From Rubripirellula sp. (GTDB lineage: Bacteria; Planctomycetota; Planctomycetia; Pirellulales; Pirellulaceae), in contig JAQWPZ010000112.1 in assembly GCA_029245125.1 (NCBI GenBank), forward strand, positions 52,623 to 116,622: 64,000 nt of DNA, read 5' to 3'. A model generated the notes under the pieces. That model had not been told where the DNA came from. It did not search any database and worked only from the letters and a program-made list of their open reading frames with translations. Of this stretch, positions 46,332 to 56,080 are shown one piece after another (positions within the stretch are counted from its first letter, which is position 1; every line of letters begins with the position of its first letter). The translations under genes were made by a program, and so were the position numbers.

Positions 46332-47840
46332 ATGCCTAAAGCACCAAAAACGGCAATCCAGCCCACACGCGTTGAAGATTATCCCGAGTGGTACCAGCAG
46401 GTGATTCGTGCTGCCGATTTGGCCGAGAACTCACCGGTTCGCGGTTGCATGGTGATCAAGCCCTGGGGATATCGCCTGTGGGAGAACATGCAGCGGGCTC
46501 TGGACGACATGTTCAAAGCAACGGGCCATCAAAACGCCTACTTTCCATTGTTCATCCCAATGAGTTTTTTGGAAAAAGAAGCTCAGCACGTCGAGGGGTT
46601 TGCGAAGGAGTGCGCGGTGGTGACTCACCACCGATTGGAACCTGATCCGGAGGGCGGTTTGCGACCCGCTGGCCCACTGGAGGAACCACTGATTGTGCGG
46701 CCTACCAGTGAAACGATTATCGGTGCGACTTATGCCAAGTGGGTTCAAAGTCATCGTGATCTGCCGATCTTGATCAACCAGTGGGCCAATGTGGTTCGAT
46801 GGGAGATGAGAACACGGATGTTCTTACGAACGGCCGAATTCTTATGGCAGGAAGGGCATACCGTCCACGCGACAGAACAAGAGGCGATTGAAGAAACAGA
46901 AAGAATGATCGATGTTTACGCTGACTTTGCTGAGAATTGGATGGCCATGCCGGTCATCATCGGCAGCAAGACAGCGGCGGAACGGTTTCCCGGAGCGGTG
47001 GAAACCTTGTCTATCGAAGCAATGATGCAAGACCGTAAGGCCTTGCAGGCCGGCACGAGTCACTTTCTGGGACAGAACTTTTCACGCGCTCAGGAAATTG
47101 TTTTCCAAGATGAAGCGGGAGAACGACAATATGCCTGGACGACCAGTTGGGGTGTGTCGACGCGATTAGTCGGCGCTCTGATCATGACGCACAGCGATGA
47201 CGATGGTCTGGTTTTGCCACCCAAGTTAGCCCCAGCGCAAGTTGTGATCTTGCCAATTTATCGAGACGCCGAGCAACGCGATGATGTGCTGAAATACGTT
47301 CATTCGCTACGCGATGAGCTGGCCAGTCAAACCTACGGTGGAGCGGCTGTGCGTGTGGAAATTGATGATCGCGATATCCGAGGTGGCGAAAAGAAATGGC
47401 ACCATGTCAAACGTGGTGTTCCGATTCGCTTGGAAGTGGGGCCCAAAGATATTGAAAAGAATGGCGTCTTCTTTTCCCGTCGCGATCAAGGGAAGAGCAG
47501 TCCAATGGAACGTGGCGAATTAGTCGCGTCCATCAGTTCAATTCTGAGTGAGATGCAGCAAGGCTTGTTTGATCGGGCCCTTGCGCTGCGTGAAGACAAT
47601 ACGCGAACCATCAGTAACGAGGCCGACTTTCGGGACTTTTTTGCTTGTGAAAAGGAAAACGAAATCCATGGGGGTTTCGCTTCTTGTCACTTCTCCGATG
47701 AAGATCAGCTTGAACCGTTGCTCAAAGAATTGAAAGTCACCGTGCGATGTGTGCCGCGTGACAACAACGATGAACCGGGGCAATGTTTCTTGACCGGGCA
47801 ACCAGCTGAAAAGAAAGCCATCTTTGCCAAAGCTTATTAA
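46332..47840 (+). CDS. proS: Prolyl-tRNA synthetase, short archaeal/eukaryal type
   Basis: Charges tRNA(Pro). Class II signatures: motif 2 area VRWEMRTRMFLRTAEFLWQEGHTVHAT, RPTSETIIGATYAKW, and the start EDYPEWYQQVIRAADLAENSPVRGCMVIKPWGYRLWENMQ. The editing insertion of the bacterial long form is absent, and the protein matches the eukaryal/archaeal-like short group (ProRS type 3) with its extra C-terminal domain (KENEIHGGFASCHFSDED). 502 residues. ATG 46332 (MPKAPKTAIQPTRVEDYPEWY) is chosen over the track start, which reads through the upstream spacer. A terminator lies 205 bases after the stop. Confidence 0.94.
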   Translation: MPKAPKTAIQPTRVEDYPEWYQQVIRAADLAENSPVRGCMVIKPWGYRLWENMQRALDDMFKATGHQNAYFPLFIPMSFLEKEAQHVEGFAKECAVVTHHRLEPDPEGGLRPAGPLEEPLIVRPTSETIIGATYAKWVQSHRDLPILINQWANVVRWEMRTRMFLRTAEFLWQEGHTVHATEQEAIEETERMIDVYADFAENWMAMPVIIGSKTAAERFPGAVETLSIEAMMQDRKALQAGTSHFLGQNFSRAQEIVFQDEAGERQYAWTTSWGVSTRLVGALIMTHSDDDGLVLPPKLAPAQVVILPIYRDAEQRDDVLKYVHSLRDELASQTYGGAAVRVEIDDRDIRGGEKKWHHVKRGVPIRLEVGPKDIEKNGVFFSRRDQGKSSPMERGELVASISSILSEMQQGLFDRALALREDNTRTISNEADFRDFFACEKENEIHGGFASCHFSDEDQLEPLLKELKVTVRCVPRDNNDEPGQCFLTGQPAEKKAIFAKAY

Positions 47841-47958
47841 GAGCGGGCAAGCCGGTGTGGGGCTTGCGTTGGACTGCATTGAGCAGTCGAGCAGTGAAGT
47901 CGCTGGTACACGTGATCACGAATGTTGATCTTTCCGGAACCTTGCCGGGGACGAACCC

Positions 47959-47997
47959 CTGTGATCGGGTCGAAACACTGTGATCGGGTCGAAACAC
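47959..47997. repeat. 19-bp tandem duplication
   Basis: CTGTGATCGGGTCGAAACA occurs twice, exactly and adjacent, between proS and its terminator. Confidence 0.85.
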
Positions 47998-48045
47998 GCC
48001 GTTGATCGTTTTGCGAATACGATGTTCCCGCTCCGCTAAGGAGAT

Positions 48046-48083
48046 GTTCCCGCCCGGCGAAAGCAGGGTGGGAACTCTTTTTT
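48046..48083 (+). terminator. Rho-independent terminator after proS
   Basis: GTTCCCGCCC pairs with GGGTGGGAAC (one G-U pair) and is followed by TCTTTTTT. On the plus strand it would end the proS transcript; the minus-strand DUF1080 gene stops 28 bases further on. Confidence 0.7.
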
Positions 48084-48111
48084 CATCAGTCCATAAATCG
48101 CACTCTGGAAG

Positions 48112-49311
48112 TTACAGTTCGCGGATGCGTAGGTTGCGGAACTTCAAATTGTTCGGCTCACCGTGATCTTGCAGGCCAATGTAACCTTCCAGCGGTCGGT
48201 CCTTCATCGCTCCCTGATCGAGTTGGGTGTCGACGATTGGTTCGCCGTTGAGTTCGACTTGCAGGTGATTGCCGATGCAGGTGACCACCATTCGGTTCCA
48301 TTGGTTGGGTGGTCGTGACATGTTTTTACTCGCGCCAACGGTGCGAATGATCCCGCCATGATCGTGAGCGGTCATTGGACCTTGTTTCTTGGTTGAATCA
48401 AGCACTTGCGCCTCGATGCCTTGCTCAACGGGGTCGCTGCGATCGCCAACGCGAAAGTAGATACCACTGTTACCACCGGGCGGATATAGGTACTCGACAT
48501 CTAACACAAAATCTTTGTACTTCTTTTCGGTCCACAAATAGGCATCATATCGTTGCCACCCTTTCTCGCCGGCCCGAGGTTGGATTAACAGCGAACCGTC
48601 TTGTTGTGGCAGCCAGTTCCCTGTGGTTTTCCAACCGGTCAAATCCTTCCCGTTGTAGAGTGACTTGAATTGAGTCAGATCGCGCAGTTTGATATTTCGC
48701 CATCGCACCTCGTAGGGCCCTTGGTCCTTGCCAATGCCGTGAACCTGCAGGCCAATGAATCCTCTTGGGTGCGTTTGGAAGCGTTCTTTGTGGGTGAGGT
48801 CAGAGATCGGTTGACCGTTCAACCAAACTTGGATGTTGGGGCCAACTGCAACCACGTGATAAGTATTCCATTCGCCATCTTTAAATAATTCATGTGGCGT
48901 TCGTTGATCGTCTGGAGTCATCCAGCCGCCGGCGGCTTCTCCATAAATGTAGCCGGCGGTTCCGTTGGTCGCGATTTCGATTTGCGGTCCATTCACGCGA
49001 CCGGTCGGTGTATCTTTTGTTTGCGATCGGATTTGCACCCCGGAGTTCAGTGCACTATCCACCTTCACATCGAACATCAGTTCAAAGTCGCCGTACAGTT
49101 GCTCAGTGCAGAGAAAGGAATTCGGGCTCCCTTCAGTTGTTTCGCCGACAATCGTATTGTCCTCGACCCGATAGGTTGCCGTCCCATTTCGCTGTGACCA
49201 ACCTTTCAAGTCCTTGCCGTTGAACAGATCGACGAATCCGTGGTGATCGGCGTGCGTGAGGGTTGATAAGGGGGCTGCCAGCAAGAGGAGGCAGGTAGCG
49301 AAGCGAATCAT
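48112..49311 (-). CDS. Secreted protein with two DUF1080 domains
   Basis: 399 residues. ATG 49311 has GGAG upstream and leads into a signal peptide (MIRFATCLLLLAAPLSTLTHADHHG). Two tandem DUF1080 domains follow: FVDLFNGKDLKGWS ... VRWRNIKLRDL and FKSLYNGKDLTGWKTTGNW ... NLKFRNLRIREL. Each shows the family's NSG(V/I) strand (LNSGVQIRSQ, GNSGIYFRVG) and a WN(T/R)..V core. DUF1080 includes 3-keto-disaccharide hydrolases, so glycan degradation is likely but unproven. Oriented against proS and separated from it by a terminator. Confidence 0.88.
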   Translation of the reverse strand: MIRFATCLLLLAAPLSTLTHADHHGFVDLFNGKDLKGWSQRNGTATYRVEDNTIVGETTEGSPNSFLCTEQLYGDFELMFDVKVDSALNSGVQIRSQTKDTPTGRVNGPQIEIATNGTAGYIYGEAAGGWMTPDDQRTPHELFKDGEWNTYHVVAVGPNIQVWLNGQPISDLTHKERFQTHPRGFIGLQVHGIGKDQGPYEVRWRNIKLRDLTQFKSLYNGKDLTGWKTTGNWLPQQDGSLLIQPRAGEKGWQRYDAYLWTEKKYKDFVLDVEYLYPPGGNSGIYFRVGDRSDPVEQGIEAQVLDSTKKQGPMTAHDHGGIIRTVGASKNMSRPPNQWNRMVVTCIGNHLQVELNGEPIVDTQLDQGAMKDRPLEGYIGLQDHGEPNNLKFRNLRIREL

Positions 49312-49487
49312 GGCATGCTCCATGAGGGGGCAGAAAGGTCGTGAGGTGAGGCGAGAAGCCCATGTCACGCCCAGTGTAAAATGTTTCGCTCATTGTAAAT
49401 GAGCCGGCGACCCTCTTGGTAATCGTGCTGATCCGATTTTCTTTTTGCAAGGAAATCTAGACGGATCCGTGCTGCTGCCGAGGATTT

Positions 49488-50111
49488 TCAGCCGGTGCGT
49501 TGGTAGATGGCTGTCAGCAGTGACTCGATATCTTTGAATTTTTTGCCCGTGGCAATCGCATCGTCAATCAGTTTCCGTGCATCCGATTCACTGTGGCCGA
49601 GTGTGACCAGCGCGTCGAAGGTTTCCTTGACAACTTCGCTGGAAGCATCGTTGTTTTCGGCTGAGATTTCTTGTTGAACCATCAGAGCGAAGCGAGGCAT
49701 TTTTCGACGCAGCTTGGCGATGATTCTTTCGGAGGTTGCGGGGCCGATCCCCGGTAGTGCCGAAAGCCCTTTGGCATCTTGTTGGTCAATTAAGATCGCC
49801 AGTTCATTGACGGGACGCACCATCGCACGCAACGCTTTTTTGACGCCGACTCCGTCCACGCTGCAAAAGAGATCGAAAAATTGCCGCTCCGGCTCCGTCT
49901 GGAAACCGACCAGGCGTGGTGTCAGTCGGCCGCCTTGGGCATTGCCATCGATGTAGTCAAGCGTGTGAAGCCGCACGGTTTCACCAAGTTGGCTTTGCAG
50001 TTGGCGACGGGTGTAGTCGGCAACCAATACCTCATATTCAAAAGGTGCTGATTCGATACCCACGGCTGTTTCGGTGACGTGGGCCAACTTTCCTGAAATC
50101 GTGATAATCAA
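49488..50111 (-). CDS. ruvA: Holliday junction branch-migration protein RuvA
   Basis: Binds Holliday junctions and loads RuvB. The OB-fold N-terminus (MIITISGKLAHVTETAVGIESAPFEYEVLVADYTR) is complete; the helix-hairpin-helix pair reads LPGIGPATSERIIAKLRRKM, where many RuvA proteins have GIGKKTAERL; domain III (EVVKETFDALVTLGHSESDARKLIDDAI) is present. 207 residues, normal. It lies 60 bases after ruvC; ruvB is not in this window. Confidence 0.94.
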   Translation of the reverse strand: MIITISGKLAHVTETAVGIESAPFEYEVLVADYTRRQLQSQLGETVRLHTLDYIDGNAQGGRLTPRLVGFQTEPERQFFDLFCSVDGVGVKKALRAMVRPVNELAILIDQQDAKGLSALPGIGPATSERIIAKLRRKMPRFALMVQQEISAENNDASSEVVKETFDALVTLGHSESDARKLIDDAIATGKKFKDIESLLTAIYQRTG

Positions 50112-50171
50112 CCTTCACTCCTTGGTGTTGCTGGGCGGTACATCGTGAACTTGTGGCCGTTCAGCCCGAGA

Positions 50172-50705
50172 TCACTGTAATTGACCGACCGTGGCTTGGT
50201 GACAAAGTGCGATCGCCAACGCATCGGCGACATCCGCCGGTTCGGGGGCAGCCGCCAAGCCGAGTTGTGCTTTGACGGCCAACTGCATTTGATGTTTCGG
50301 TGCTCTACCGTTCCCCGTCATCATCCGCTTGACTCGTGTAGGTTCGTAGTGAGTCACTGAGATATTGGCCAGCCCCGCGGCCAAGCAAAGCACACCACGA
50401 GCGTGTCCCATTAAGATCGCGGTTCGAGGGCGTTCGTAGTGGCTGAACAACTGCTCCAACGCCATGTCTGTTGGGCAGTGCTGTTCGATGACTTCTTGAA
50501 CTCCCTCGAACAACTCTCTCAAGCGTTCTTCAATTGGTGCTTTCGCGCGACTACGGATCACACCCGCTTCGATCAATCGGACCCGTCCCGTACCGATGCG
50601 GGCGTTGGAGTCTAAATCAATCACGCCGTAGCCGGTGATGTTTAATCCAGGGTCGATACCCAAAATACGGTTTGGGTGGCGGTCGGATTTTACGAACGTT
50701 CCCAA
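50172..50705 (-). CDS. ruvC: Crossover junction endodeoxyribonuclease RuvC
   Basis: Resolves Holliday junctions. Catalytic acids are present: [14 protein letters not shown] (first Asp), DMALEQLF (Glu) and [12 protein letters not shown] (paired Asp). 177 residues. The only workable start before ILGIDPG is a TTG at 50705, which overlaps the end of cysS by 16 bases; the start codon is therefore somewhat uncertain, and a shorter N-terminus cannot be excluded. Confidence 0.92.
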   Translation of the reverse strand: MGTFVKSDRHPNRILGIDPGLNITGYGVIDLDSNARIGTGRVRLIEAGVIRSRAKAPIEERLRELFEGVQEVIEQHCPTDMALEQLFSHYERPRTAILMGHARGVLCLAAGLANISVTHYEPTRVKRMMTGNGRAPKHQMQLAVKAQLGLAAAPEPADVADALAIALCHQATVGQLQ

Positions 50706-52309
50706 CTCGTGCCTTCTTTTTTGTCCAGCAACGCGATTCCCAGATCAGTCAAGCGATCGCGAATGGCATCACCTGTGGCATAGTCTTTCCGCTCACGAGC
50801 TTCCTTTCGCAAATCGATCAACAGATGAACGACTTGGTCCAGCATGGCAGTATCTTGGTCATCACCACCGGCTGTTGCCGGTGGTTTAATGAACAGTCCC
50901 AGAACGCTGGCGAGTTCGCGGATGACGGTCGCGGATTTGATCAGCGATTTCACCTCGGACTGTTCTGGATCAGCTCCGGTGGCGAGCGAATGGGCATCAA
51001 TATGACGATTGAGTGAGCGGATAGAGTCAAAGAGGACGCTGATCGCTGCTCCGCTGTTGAAGTCGTCGTCCATGGCCGCCAGGAATTTTTCGCGTGCCGC
51101 ATGGATTTCGGTCAACAGCGGGTCACCGGCTGGATCGAAATCACCGTCGAAGCGGTTCGTGTGCGTTGGCAGGTCATAAAACAACTGACCGGGATGGTCA
51201 GTGGTTTCAACCTTGGACGTAATCTCGTTGAACCGGTCGAAGAACCGATAAAACGTTTCCAACGACGTCCCCGCCTCTTCGAGAATTTCCTCGCCGTAAA
51301 TGATCGTTGAACGGTAGTGCGTCCGTAACAGGAAGAACCGAATTCGTTCACCGGTTTGGGTGCGAATCAAATCGGCTAACCCACCAGCGCCTTTGCTGCG
51401 GCTGATTTTGCCGGCGGCCGCTTCATCGGGGCTCGGCTCACGATCACTTTTGCCGCCGACTTTACCTTTTTCTCCTGCCCGCATCAGCCCGTTGTGAAGC
51501 CAGTACTTCACCATCGGGGCGTCGTGGCAACATCCGCTTTGTGCTCGCTCGTTTTCATGGTGTGGAAACATCAGATCCAATCCGCCACCGTGGATGTCAA
51601 ACGTATCACCCAGGATTTGGTGACTCATGGCCGAGCATTCGATGTGCCAACCGGGGCGGCCTGGCCCCCAGGGACTGTCCCACGAGATCTGGTCCGCCTT
51701 TGAACTCTTCCACAATGCAAAATCGCCGGGGGAGCGTTTCTTGCCTGCCGCTTCGCCACCCTCACCCTGTTGGGCATCGGGCGTTCGGTTGGACAGTTGC
51801 CCGTAATTCGGGTCGCGAGCGACATCGAAGAAAACATCACCGTCGACTGCGTAGGCGAATCCCTTTTTCTCTAAATCCTCGATGAAAGAAATGATCTGGG
51901 GCATGTGATCGGTTGCCCGTGGGAGGTAATCAATCTGGTTGACCCCCAGTTCTTTCAAGTTTGCCAAGTAGTCGGCCGTCATTTCGCAGGCGATCTGGGA
52001 CATCGGGATCCCGCGCTGGTGGCTTTTCGCAATCAGCTTGTCGTCGACGTCCGTGATATTGATCACCAGTGTCACGTCATATCCGCTGTACCGCAGGTAG
52101 CGTTTGATCGTATCGAAAATCACTGGTCCGACCATGTGACCGATGTGTGACTCGGCATAGACGGTTGGTCCGCACAGGTAGATGCCGACCTGTGGCGGGC
52201 GCAGCGGCTCAAACAACTCCTTCCGCTTGCTGAGGGTGTTGTAGATACGGATCTCCGGTTTGCGGGATGTCGTATCAGATTCCGTTGCGGTGGCAGCGGC
52301 AGTGCTCAT
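50690..52309 (-). CDS. cysS: Cysteinyl-tRNA synthetase with altered KMSKS region
   Basis: Charges tRNA(Cys). The N-terminal catalytic core [18 protein letters not shown] contains the class I HIGH motif and the first zinc ligand; [13 protein letters not shown] carries others. The second signature, normally KMSKSLGN, is [15 protein letters not shown] here, after an insert of about 20 residues ([21 protein letters not shown]) relative to the common HNGLM..EKMSKS arrangement. The Lys and Ser expected for catalysis are retained. 539 residues against about 460 in E. coli, partly through an N-terminal Ser/Thr/Ala tail. First gene of the cysS-ruvC-ruvA run. Confidence 0.93.
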   Translation of the reverse strand: MSTAAATATESDTTSRKPEIRIYNTLSKRKELFEPLRPPQVGIYLCGPTVYAESHIGHMVGPVIFDTIKRYLRYSGYDVTLVINITDVDDKLIAKSHQRGIPMSQIACEMTADYLANLKELGVNQIDYLPRATDHMPQIISFIEDLEKKGFAYAVDGDVFFDVARDPNYGQLSNRTPDAQQGEGGEAAGKKRSPGDFALWKSSKADQISWDSPWGPGRPGWHIECSAMSHQILGDTFDIHGGGLDLMFPHHENERAQSGCCHDAPMVKYWLHNGLMRAGEKGKVGGKSDREPSPDEAAAGKISRSKGAGGLADLIRTQTGERIRFFLLRTHYRSTIIYGEEILEEAGTSLETFYRFFDRFNEITSKVETTDHPGQLFYDLPTHTNRFDGDFDPAGDPLLTEIHAAREKFLAAMDDDFNSGAAISVLFDSIRSLNRHIDAHSLATGADPEQSEVKSLIKSATVIRELASVLGLFIKPPATAGGDDQDTAMLDQVVHLLIDLRKEARERKDYATGDAIRDRLTDLGIALLDKKEGTSWERS

Positions 52310-52445
52310 CGTATTGATCGATTAAAAAGCCGAGGGAAGTGGACCAGTCGGGGGATTATAGGAGACTTGGCCGATTTAGCAGACCCCGTTTTTTACAGGG
52401 GCATAGGCGATCACGGATACCGGTCGGTGGCTGGGTGGCTGAGTG

Positions 52446-52474
52446 GCGTGGAAACCCGGGCGTGGAAACCCGGG
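52446..52474. repeat. 14-bp tandem duplication
   Basis: GCGTGGAAACCCGG occurs twice exactly. Just left of it GTGGCTGG/GTGGCTGA is a smaller duplication. Between cysS and ispF. Confidence 0.75.
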
Positions 52475-52502
52475 TGTGGGAGCGGCTCTGTTTTACTCCG
52501 TT

Positions 52503-53003
52503 TCAACCAGAAGTTCGGTGCAAAAGTACGACCGCCCGGGCTGCGATCGCGCTGGCACTGCCGATGGAGCCAACGCCTTCCCCTGTTTTGGCTTTGATGC
52601 CAACTTGCTCGATCTGAAGATCGAGCAGGCCTGCGACCGTCTCTCTCATCGCCACCAAGTGGGGTGCCATTTTGGGCCGTTCGGCCAGAATCACGCAGTC
52701 CAAGTTGACGATCGCCATCCCGTGGTGGCGAATCCGAACCAAGGCCTCGTGCAGGAACTCCGCGCTATCGCGATCACGATTCTCCGCCGCATTATCGGGA
52801 AATAGCTGGCCAATGTCGGGCTCGGCCACGGCCCCCAGCAAGGCGTCGGTGATTGCGTGCAGCAGGACATCAGCATCGCTGTGGCCAATCGAATGGACAT
52901 CTGCCGGCAGATCGATGCCACCGATTCGTAATGGACCTTGGTTTCCCAGTCGGTGGGAGTCGTATCCGAGTCCAATTCGTAGTGGTGGCAGCGAATGCGT
53001 CAT
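52503..53003 (-). CDS. ispF: 2-C-methyl-D-erythritol 2,4-cyclodiphosphate synthase
   Basis: Fifth step of the non-mevalonate isoprenoid pathway: cyclises CDP-ME 2-phosphate. The family start [11 protein letters not shown] (metal ligands Asp and His) is followed by [19 protein letters not shown] and DIGQLFPD; the C-terminus [28 protein letters not shown] matches. 166 residues, normal length. Encoded opposite to the ABC ATPase gene; no other isoprenoid gene adjoins it. Confidence 0.95.
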   Translation of the reverse strand: MTHSLPPLRIGLGYDSHRLGNQGPLRIGGIDLPADVHSIGHSDADVLLHAITDALLGAVAEPDIGQLFPDNAAENRDRDSAEFLHEALVRIRHHGMAIVNLDCVILAERPKMAPHLVAMRETVAGLLDLQIEQVGIKAKTGEGVGSIGSASAIAARAVVLLHRTSG

Positions 53004-53040
53004 GATTCATCAGTTCGCGAAGGCAGTTGTGAGTCGATTT

Positions 53041-53112
53041 GGTGGTCTACGAAGAATGGGATTCGAACCTACAATGTTGGCTCTTCCGATTCGCAGCAGC
53101 CCGCGGTTGCTG
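53041..53112 (-). other. tRNA T-arm-like segment, no full cloverleaf
   Basis: Read on the minus strand the region contains GTAGGTTCGAATCCCAT, very like a tRNA T-arm and B box, and the end ACCACC. Upstream of it a strong stem CGCAGCA/TGCTGCG surrounds a nine-base loop. I could not place acceptor and D arms that pair properly, so this is more likely a tRNA remnant or a tRNA-like repeat than a working tRNA. The plus-strand peptide RRMGFEPT is typical of such antisense tRNA segments. Confidence 0.3.
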
Positions 53113-53160
53113 CGTTGTTCGGTTGCTCATGCGACAAAACCCACTTCCAGCCAGCACCTT

Positions 53161-54165
53161 ATGCCGATCATTGAAGTTCGACAACTCGCCAAATCTTATC
53201 GCGTTTACAAGAAGCGCGAGGGTTTGGGCGATAGTATCCGAGGGTTATTCCGCCGAGAATATAGTGACGTGCAGGCGGTCCGAGGCATCGACTTGGACGT
53301 CGATCAGGGAGAATTTGTCGCCTTTCTCGGGCCTAACGGAGCGGGCAAAACGACGACGCTGAAGCTGCTTAGCGGAGTGATCAGTCCGACCTCCGGAACG
53401 GCTTCGGTGATGGGGTTCACGCCCTGGCAACGAAAGAACGATTATCGCCGCCGGTTTGCCTTGGTGATGGGTCAGAAGAACCAACTGTGGTGGGATTTGC
53501 CCGCCCAGGAATCTTATCGGTTGCATGAGCAGATTTACGGGATTGATCACGATCAGTTTGAAAAGACGCTGGCCGAATTGACCGATTTGTTGGACGTTGG
53601 GCGTTTGTTGAGCCAACCGGTGCGAGAACTGTCGCTTGGCGAACGGATGAAGATGGAACTGATCGCCGCGTTGTTGCATCGTCCCGAGGTTTTGTTCCTG
53701 GACGAGCCAACGATCGGCTTGGATGTCATCGCCCAGCACAACATTCAGCAGTTTTTGCGGTTCTATCAAGAGAAGCGAAAAATCACAATTTTGCTGACCA
53801 GCCACTACATGAAAGACGTCGCAGCACTCTGCAAACGGGTGGTCCTGATCGCCGGCGGACGAATCGAGTACGATGGCTCGCTTGCAGGGATCATTGATAA
53901 GTTTTCCGGTCACAAAGTCGTGACTCTGCAATTCGCCGATGGCCATCGGCCCTCTCTCGAATCGATGGGAGAGGTTTTAGAGGAAACGTGGCCAAAGGTG
54001 CGAATCCGAGTTGATCGAGCAGAGGTCCCTCGTGTCTTGGCGAGTGTTCTACGCGACAACCCGATTGAAGATGTGGCCGTTGAAGATGTGCCGTTGGAAG
54101 AAGTGATTGCGGAACTGTTCCGCGAAACCAGCGGTAAGCAGTCACAGCAAGCCGAATTTGCCTGA
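53161..54165 (+). CDS. ABC transporter ATP-binding protein, exporter type
   Basis: 334-residue nucleotide-binding subunit: Walker [11 protein letters not shown]-loop region [10 protein letters not shown], signature [15 protein letters not shown], Walker [14 protein letters not shown]-loop [13 protein letters not shown]. The N-terminal [21 protein letters not shown] and the C-terminal domain ([12 protein letters not shown]...[10 protein letters not shown]) fit ABC-2-type exporters of the NatA-like group. No permease gene follows; an ABC-F gene starts three bases after the stop. ATG 53161 is chosen because the track's 52672 start runs through antisense ispF. Substrate unknown. Confidence 0.88.
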   Translation: MPIIEVRQLAKSYRVYKKREGLGDSIRGLFRREYSDVQAVRGIDLDVDQGEFVAFLGPNGAGKTTTLKLLSGVISPTSGTASVMGFTPWQRKNDYRRRFALVMGQKNQLWWDLPAQESYRLHEQIYGIDHDQFEKTLAELTDLLDVGRLLSQPVRELSLGERMKMELIAALLHRPEVLFLDEPTIGLDVIAQHNIQQFLRFYQEKRKITILLTSHYMKDVAALCKRVVLIAGGRIEYDGSLAGIIDKFSGHKVVTLQFADGHRPSLESMGEVLEETWPKVRIRVDRAEVPRVLASVLRDNPIEDVAVEDVPLEEVIAELFRETSGKQSQQAEFA

Positions 54166-54168
54166 TCC

Positions 54169-55995
54169 ATGCCTCTGGTTTCTATTGACGATTTGTCCAT
54201 CGGTTTTCGCGGTCCATTACTGATGGATGGAGTGAGTTCGCGGATTGAGGTTGGCCAAAAAATTGGTTTGCTGGGTCGCAACGGCGCCGGCAAAACGACC
54301 CTCATGCGGATATTGGAGGGCAAGGTTACGCCCGATCATGGTTCGGTCACGCTATCGCCGGGTGCGACCGTTGCACGACTCAGCCAAGAGGTGCCGCATG
54401 ACAAGACCGGCACGGTATCCTCGGTCGTTGCATCCGGTCAGAAAGTTGCCGGGGCAGACGATCCACATGAACAATGGCAGATCGAGCACGCTGTTGAGCA
54501 AACGTTGTCTCGAATGAATCTGGATGGTGACGCCGCCTTTGAGACACTCTCGAGTGGCATGAAACGTCGTGTCTTGCTGGCCCGTGCTTTGGTGTCCCAG
54601 CCGGATCTTTTGTTGCTGGACGAGCCGACCAACCATCTTGATATTCAATCCATTTTGTGGCTGGAAGAGTTTTTGAGTCGCTGGGGCGGGACCTTACTGT
54701 TCGTGACTCACGATCGAACATTCTTGCAAAATTTGGCGACTCGGATCTGGGAAATCGATCGGGGGCAACTTTTTGATTGGTCCTGTGACTATCAAACGTT
54801 TTTGCAACGCAAAGAGGCTGCTTTGGTAGCGGCCGAAAAACAGGACGCTCTGTTTGATAAAAAGCTAGCGCAGGAAGAAGCCTGGATTCGCCAAGGGATC
54901 AAGGCGCGGCGGACTCGCAATGAGGGGCGAGTACGCGCACTCAAAGCGATGCGCGTTCAACGTCAGCAGCGGCGGTCGGTGGAGGGTACGGCAAAACTCA
55001 ATTTGCAGCAGGCTGAACGGAGTGGCACGCTTGTCGCTGAAGTCAAAGACCTGTCATTTGCGTTTGGAGATAACCAAATTCTTGACCGCTTTTCGACCAC
55101 GATCATGCGCGGGGACAAAATCGGCATCATCGGGCCGAACGGCGTTGGAAAGACAACGCTACTGAAACTGTTGCTCGCCGAAATCAAACCAGATGCGGGG
55201 TCAGTTCGGTTGGGGACCAAAATGGAAGTCGCGTATTTTGATCAACTCCGCGATACGCTTGATCCCAATAAATCACTCCAAGAAAATGTCGGTGAAGGGC
55301 GTGACACCGTGCGATTCGGTGAAACAACGAAACATATTCTCGGGTACCTGCAGGATTTTTTATTCACCCCCGAGCGAGCGCGAACGGAAGTGCGTTTCCT
55401 TTCCGGTGGTGAACGCAATCGAGCCTTGTTGGCCAAGTTGATGACGAAACCGGCCAATGTCATCGTCCTCGATGAGCCGACCAACGACCTCGACAGCGAA
55501 ACGCTAGAACTGCTTGAACAGCAGTTGGTCGATTTTCAAGGGTCTGTGTTGATGGTCAGCCATGATCGAACCTTTCTTAATCATGTGGTTACCAGCACCA
55601 TCGTGTTTGAAGACGGTGGTGTCAAAGAGTACGTCGGGGGTTACGACGATTGGTGTGCGACCGTCAAGCGTCGGCAGGACGAGCAGGCCGGTTCCGAGCC
55701 GGTGAATGGCAAAGGGAAACCTGCAACGTCGAAGCCGAAATCGAAACCCGCAGCGCCGGTTCGTGCCAAAAAACTTAGCTACAACGAACAGCGAGAACTC
55801 GATCAACTACCCGGCAGGATTGAAAAAGTCGAATCTGAAATCGCTGCATTGCACGATACGATGGCCTCCCCTGATTACTACCAGCAGGCAAGTGATCTGA
55901 TCGCCGCGGACGCAACACGTCTGAAATCGTTCGAAGACGAGTTGGCGACCGCTTATGAGCGGTGGGAATCTCTGGAATCAGAGTTGGCGGATTGA
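54169..55995 (+). CDS. ABC-F family ATPase, Uup type
   Basis: Ribosome-associated, soluble protein with two ABC domains and no membrane segment. Walker A motifs GRNGAGKTT and GPNGVGKTT, signature motifs LSSGMKRRVLLARAL and LSGGERNRALLAKLM, and Walker B LLLLDEPTNHLD and VIVLDEPTNDLD are clear. The region around residues 230-290 (QEEAWIRQGIKARRTRNEGRVRALK) and a C-terminal coiled-coil domain (RELDQLPGRIEKVESEIAALHD) mark the Uup/DNA-binding subgroup. 608 residues. It starts three bases after the exporter ATPase gene and is likely cotranscribed with it. Confidence 0.92.
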   Translation: MPLVSIDDLSIGFRGPLLMDGVSSRIEVGQKIGLLGRNGAGKTTLMRILEGKVTPDHGSVTLSPGATVARLSQEVPHDKTGTVSSVVASGQKVAGADDPHEQWQIEHAVEQTLSRMNLDGDAAFETLSSGMKRRVLLARALVSQPDLLLLDEPTNHLDIQSILWLEEFLSRWGGTLLFVTHDRTFLQNLATRIWEIDRGQLFDWSCDYQTFLQRKEAALVAAEKQDALFDKKLAQEEAWIRQGIKARRTRNEGRVRALKAMRVQRQQRRSVEGTAKLNLQQAERSGTLVAEVKDLSFAFGDNQILDRFSTTIMRGDKIGIIGPNGVGKTTLLKLLLAEIKPDAGSVRLGTKMEVAYFDQLRDTLDPNKSLQENVGEGRDTVRFGETTKHILGYLQDFLFTPERARTEVRFLSGGERNRALLAKLMTKPANVIVLDEPTNDLDSETLELLEQQLVDFQGSVLMVSHDRTFLNHVVTSTIVFEDGGVKEYVGGYDDWCATVKRRQDEQAGSEPVNGKGKPATSKPKSKPAAPVRAKKLSYNEQRELDQLPGRIEKVESEIAALHDTMASPDYYQQASDLIAADATRLKSFEDELATAYERWESLESELAD

Positions 55996-56053
55996 ACAAA
56001 ACGATGCCGGCAGCCGAACGCGTCTGCCGGTGTCGAATCTGGGAGGCCCGATT

Positions 56054-56080
56054 CGGATCGATCTAAGCGGATCGATTTAG
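56054..56080. repeat. 14-bp imperfect tandem duplication
   Basis: CGGATCGATCTAAG then CGGATCGATTTAG, one substitution and one deletion, between the ABC-F and PSCyt genes. Confidence 0.55.

Noticed and set aside
52672-53160. Extended N-terminus of the ABC ATPase in the ORF track
   Set aside because: The extra 163 residues are antisense to ispF and cross the tRNA-like segment; the family N-terminus begins at ATG 53161.
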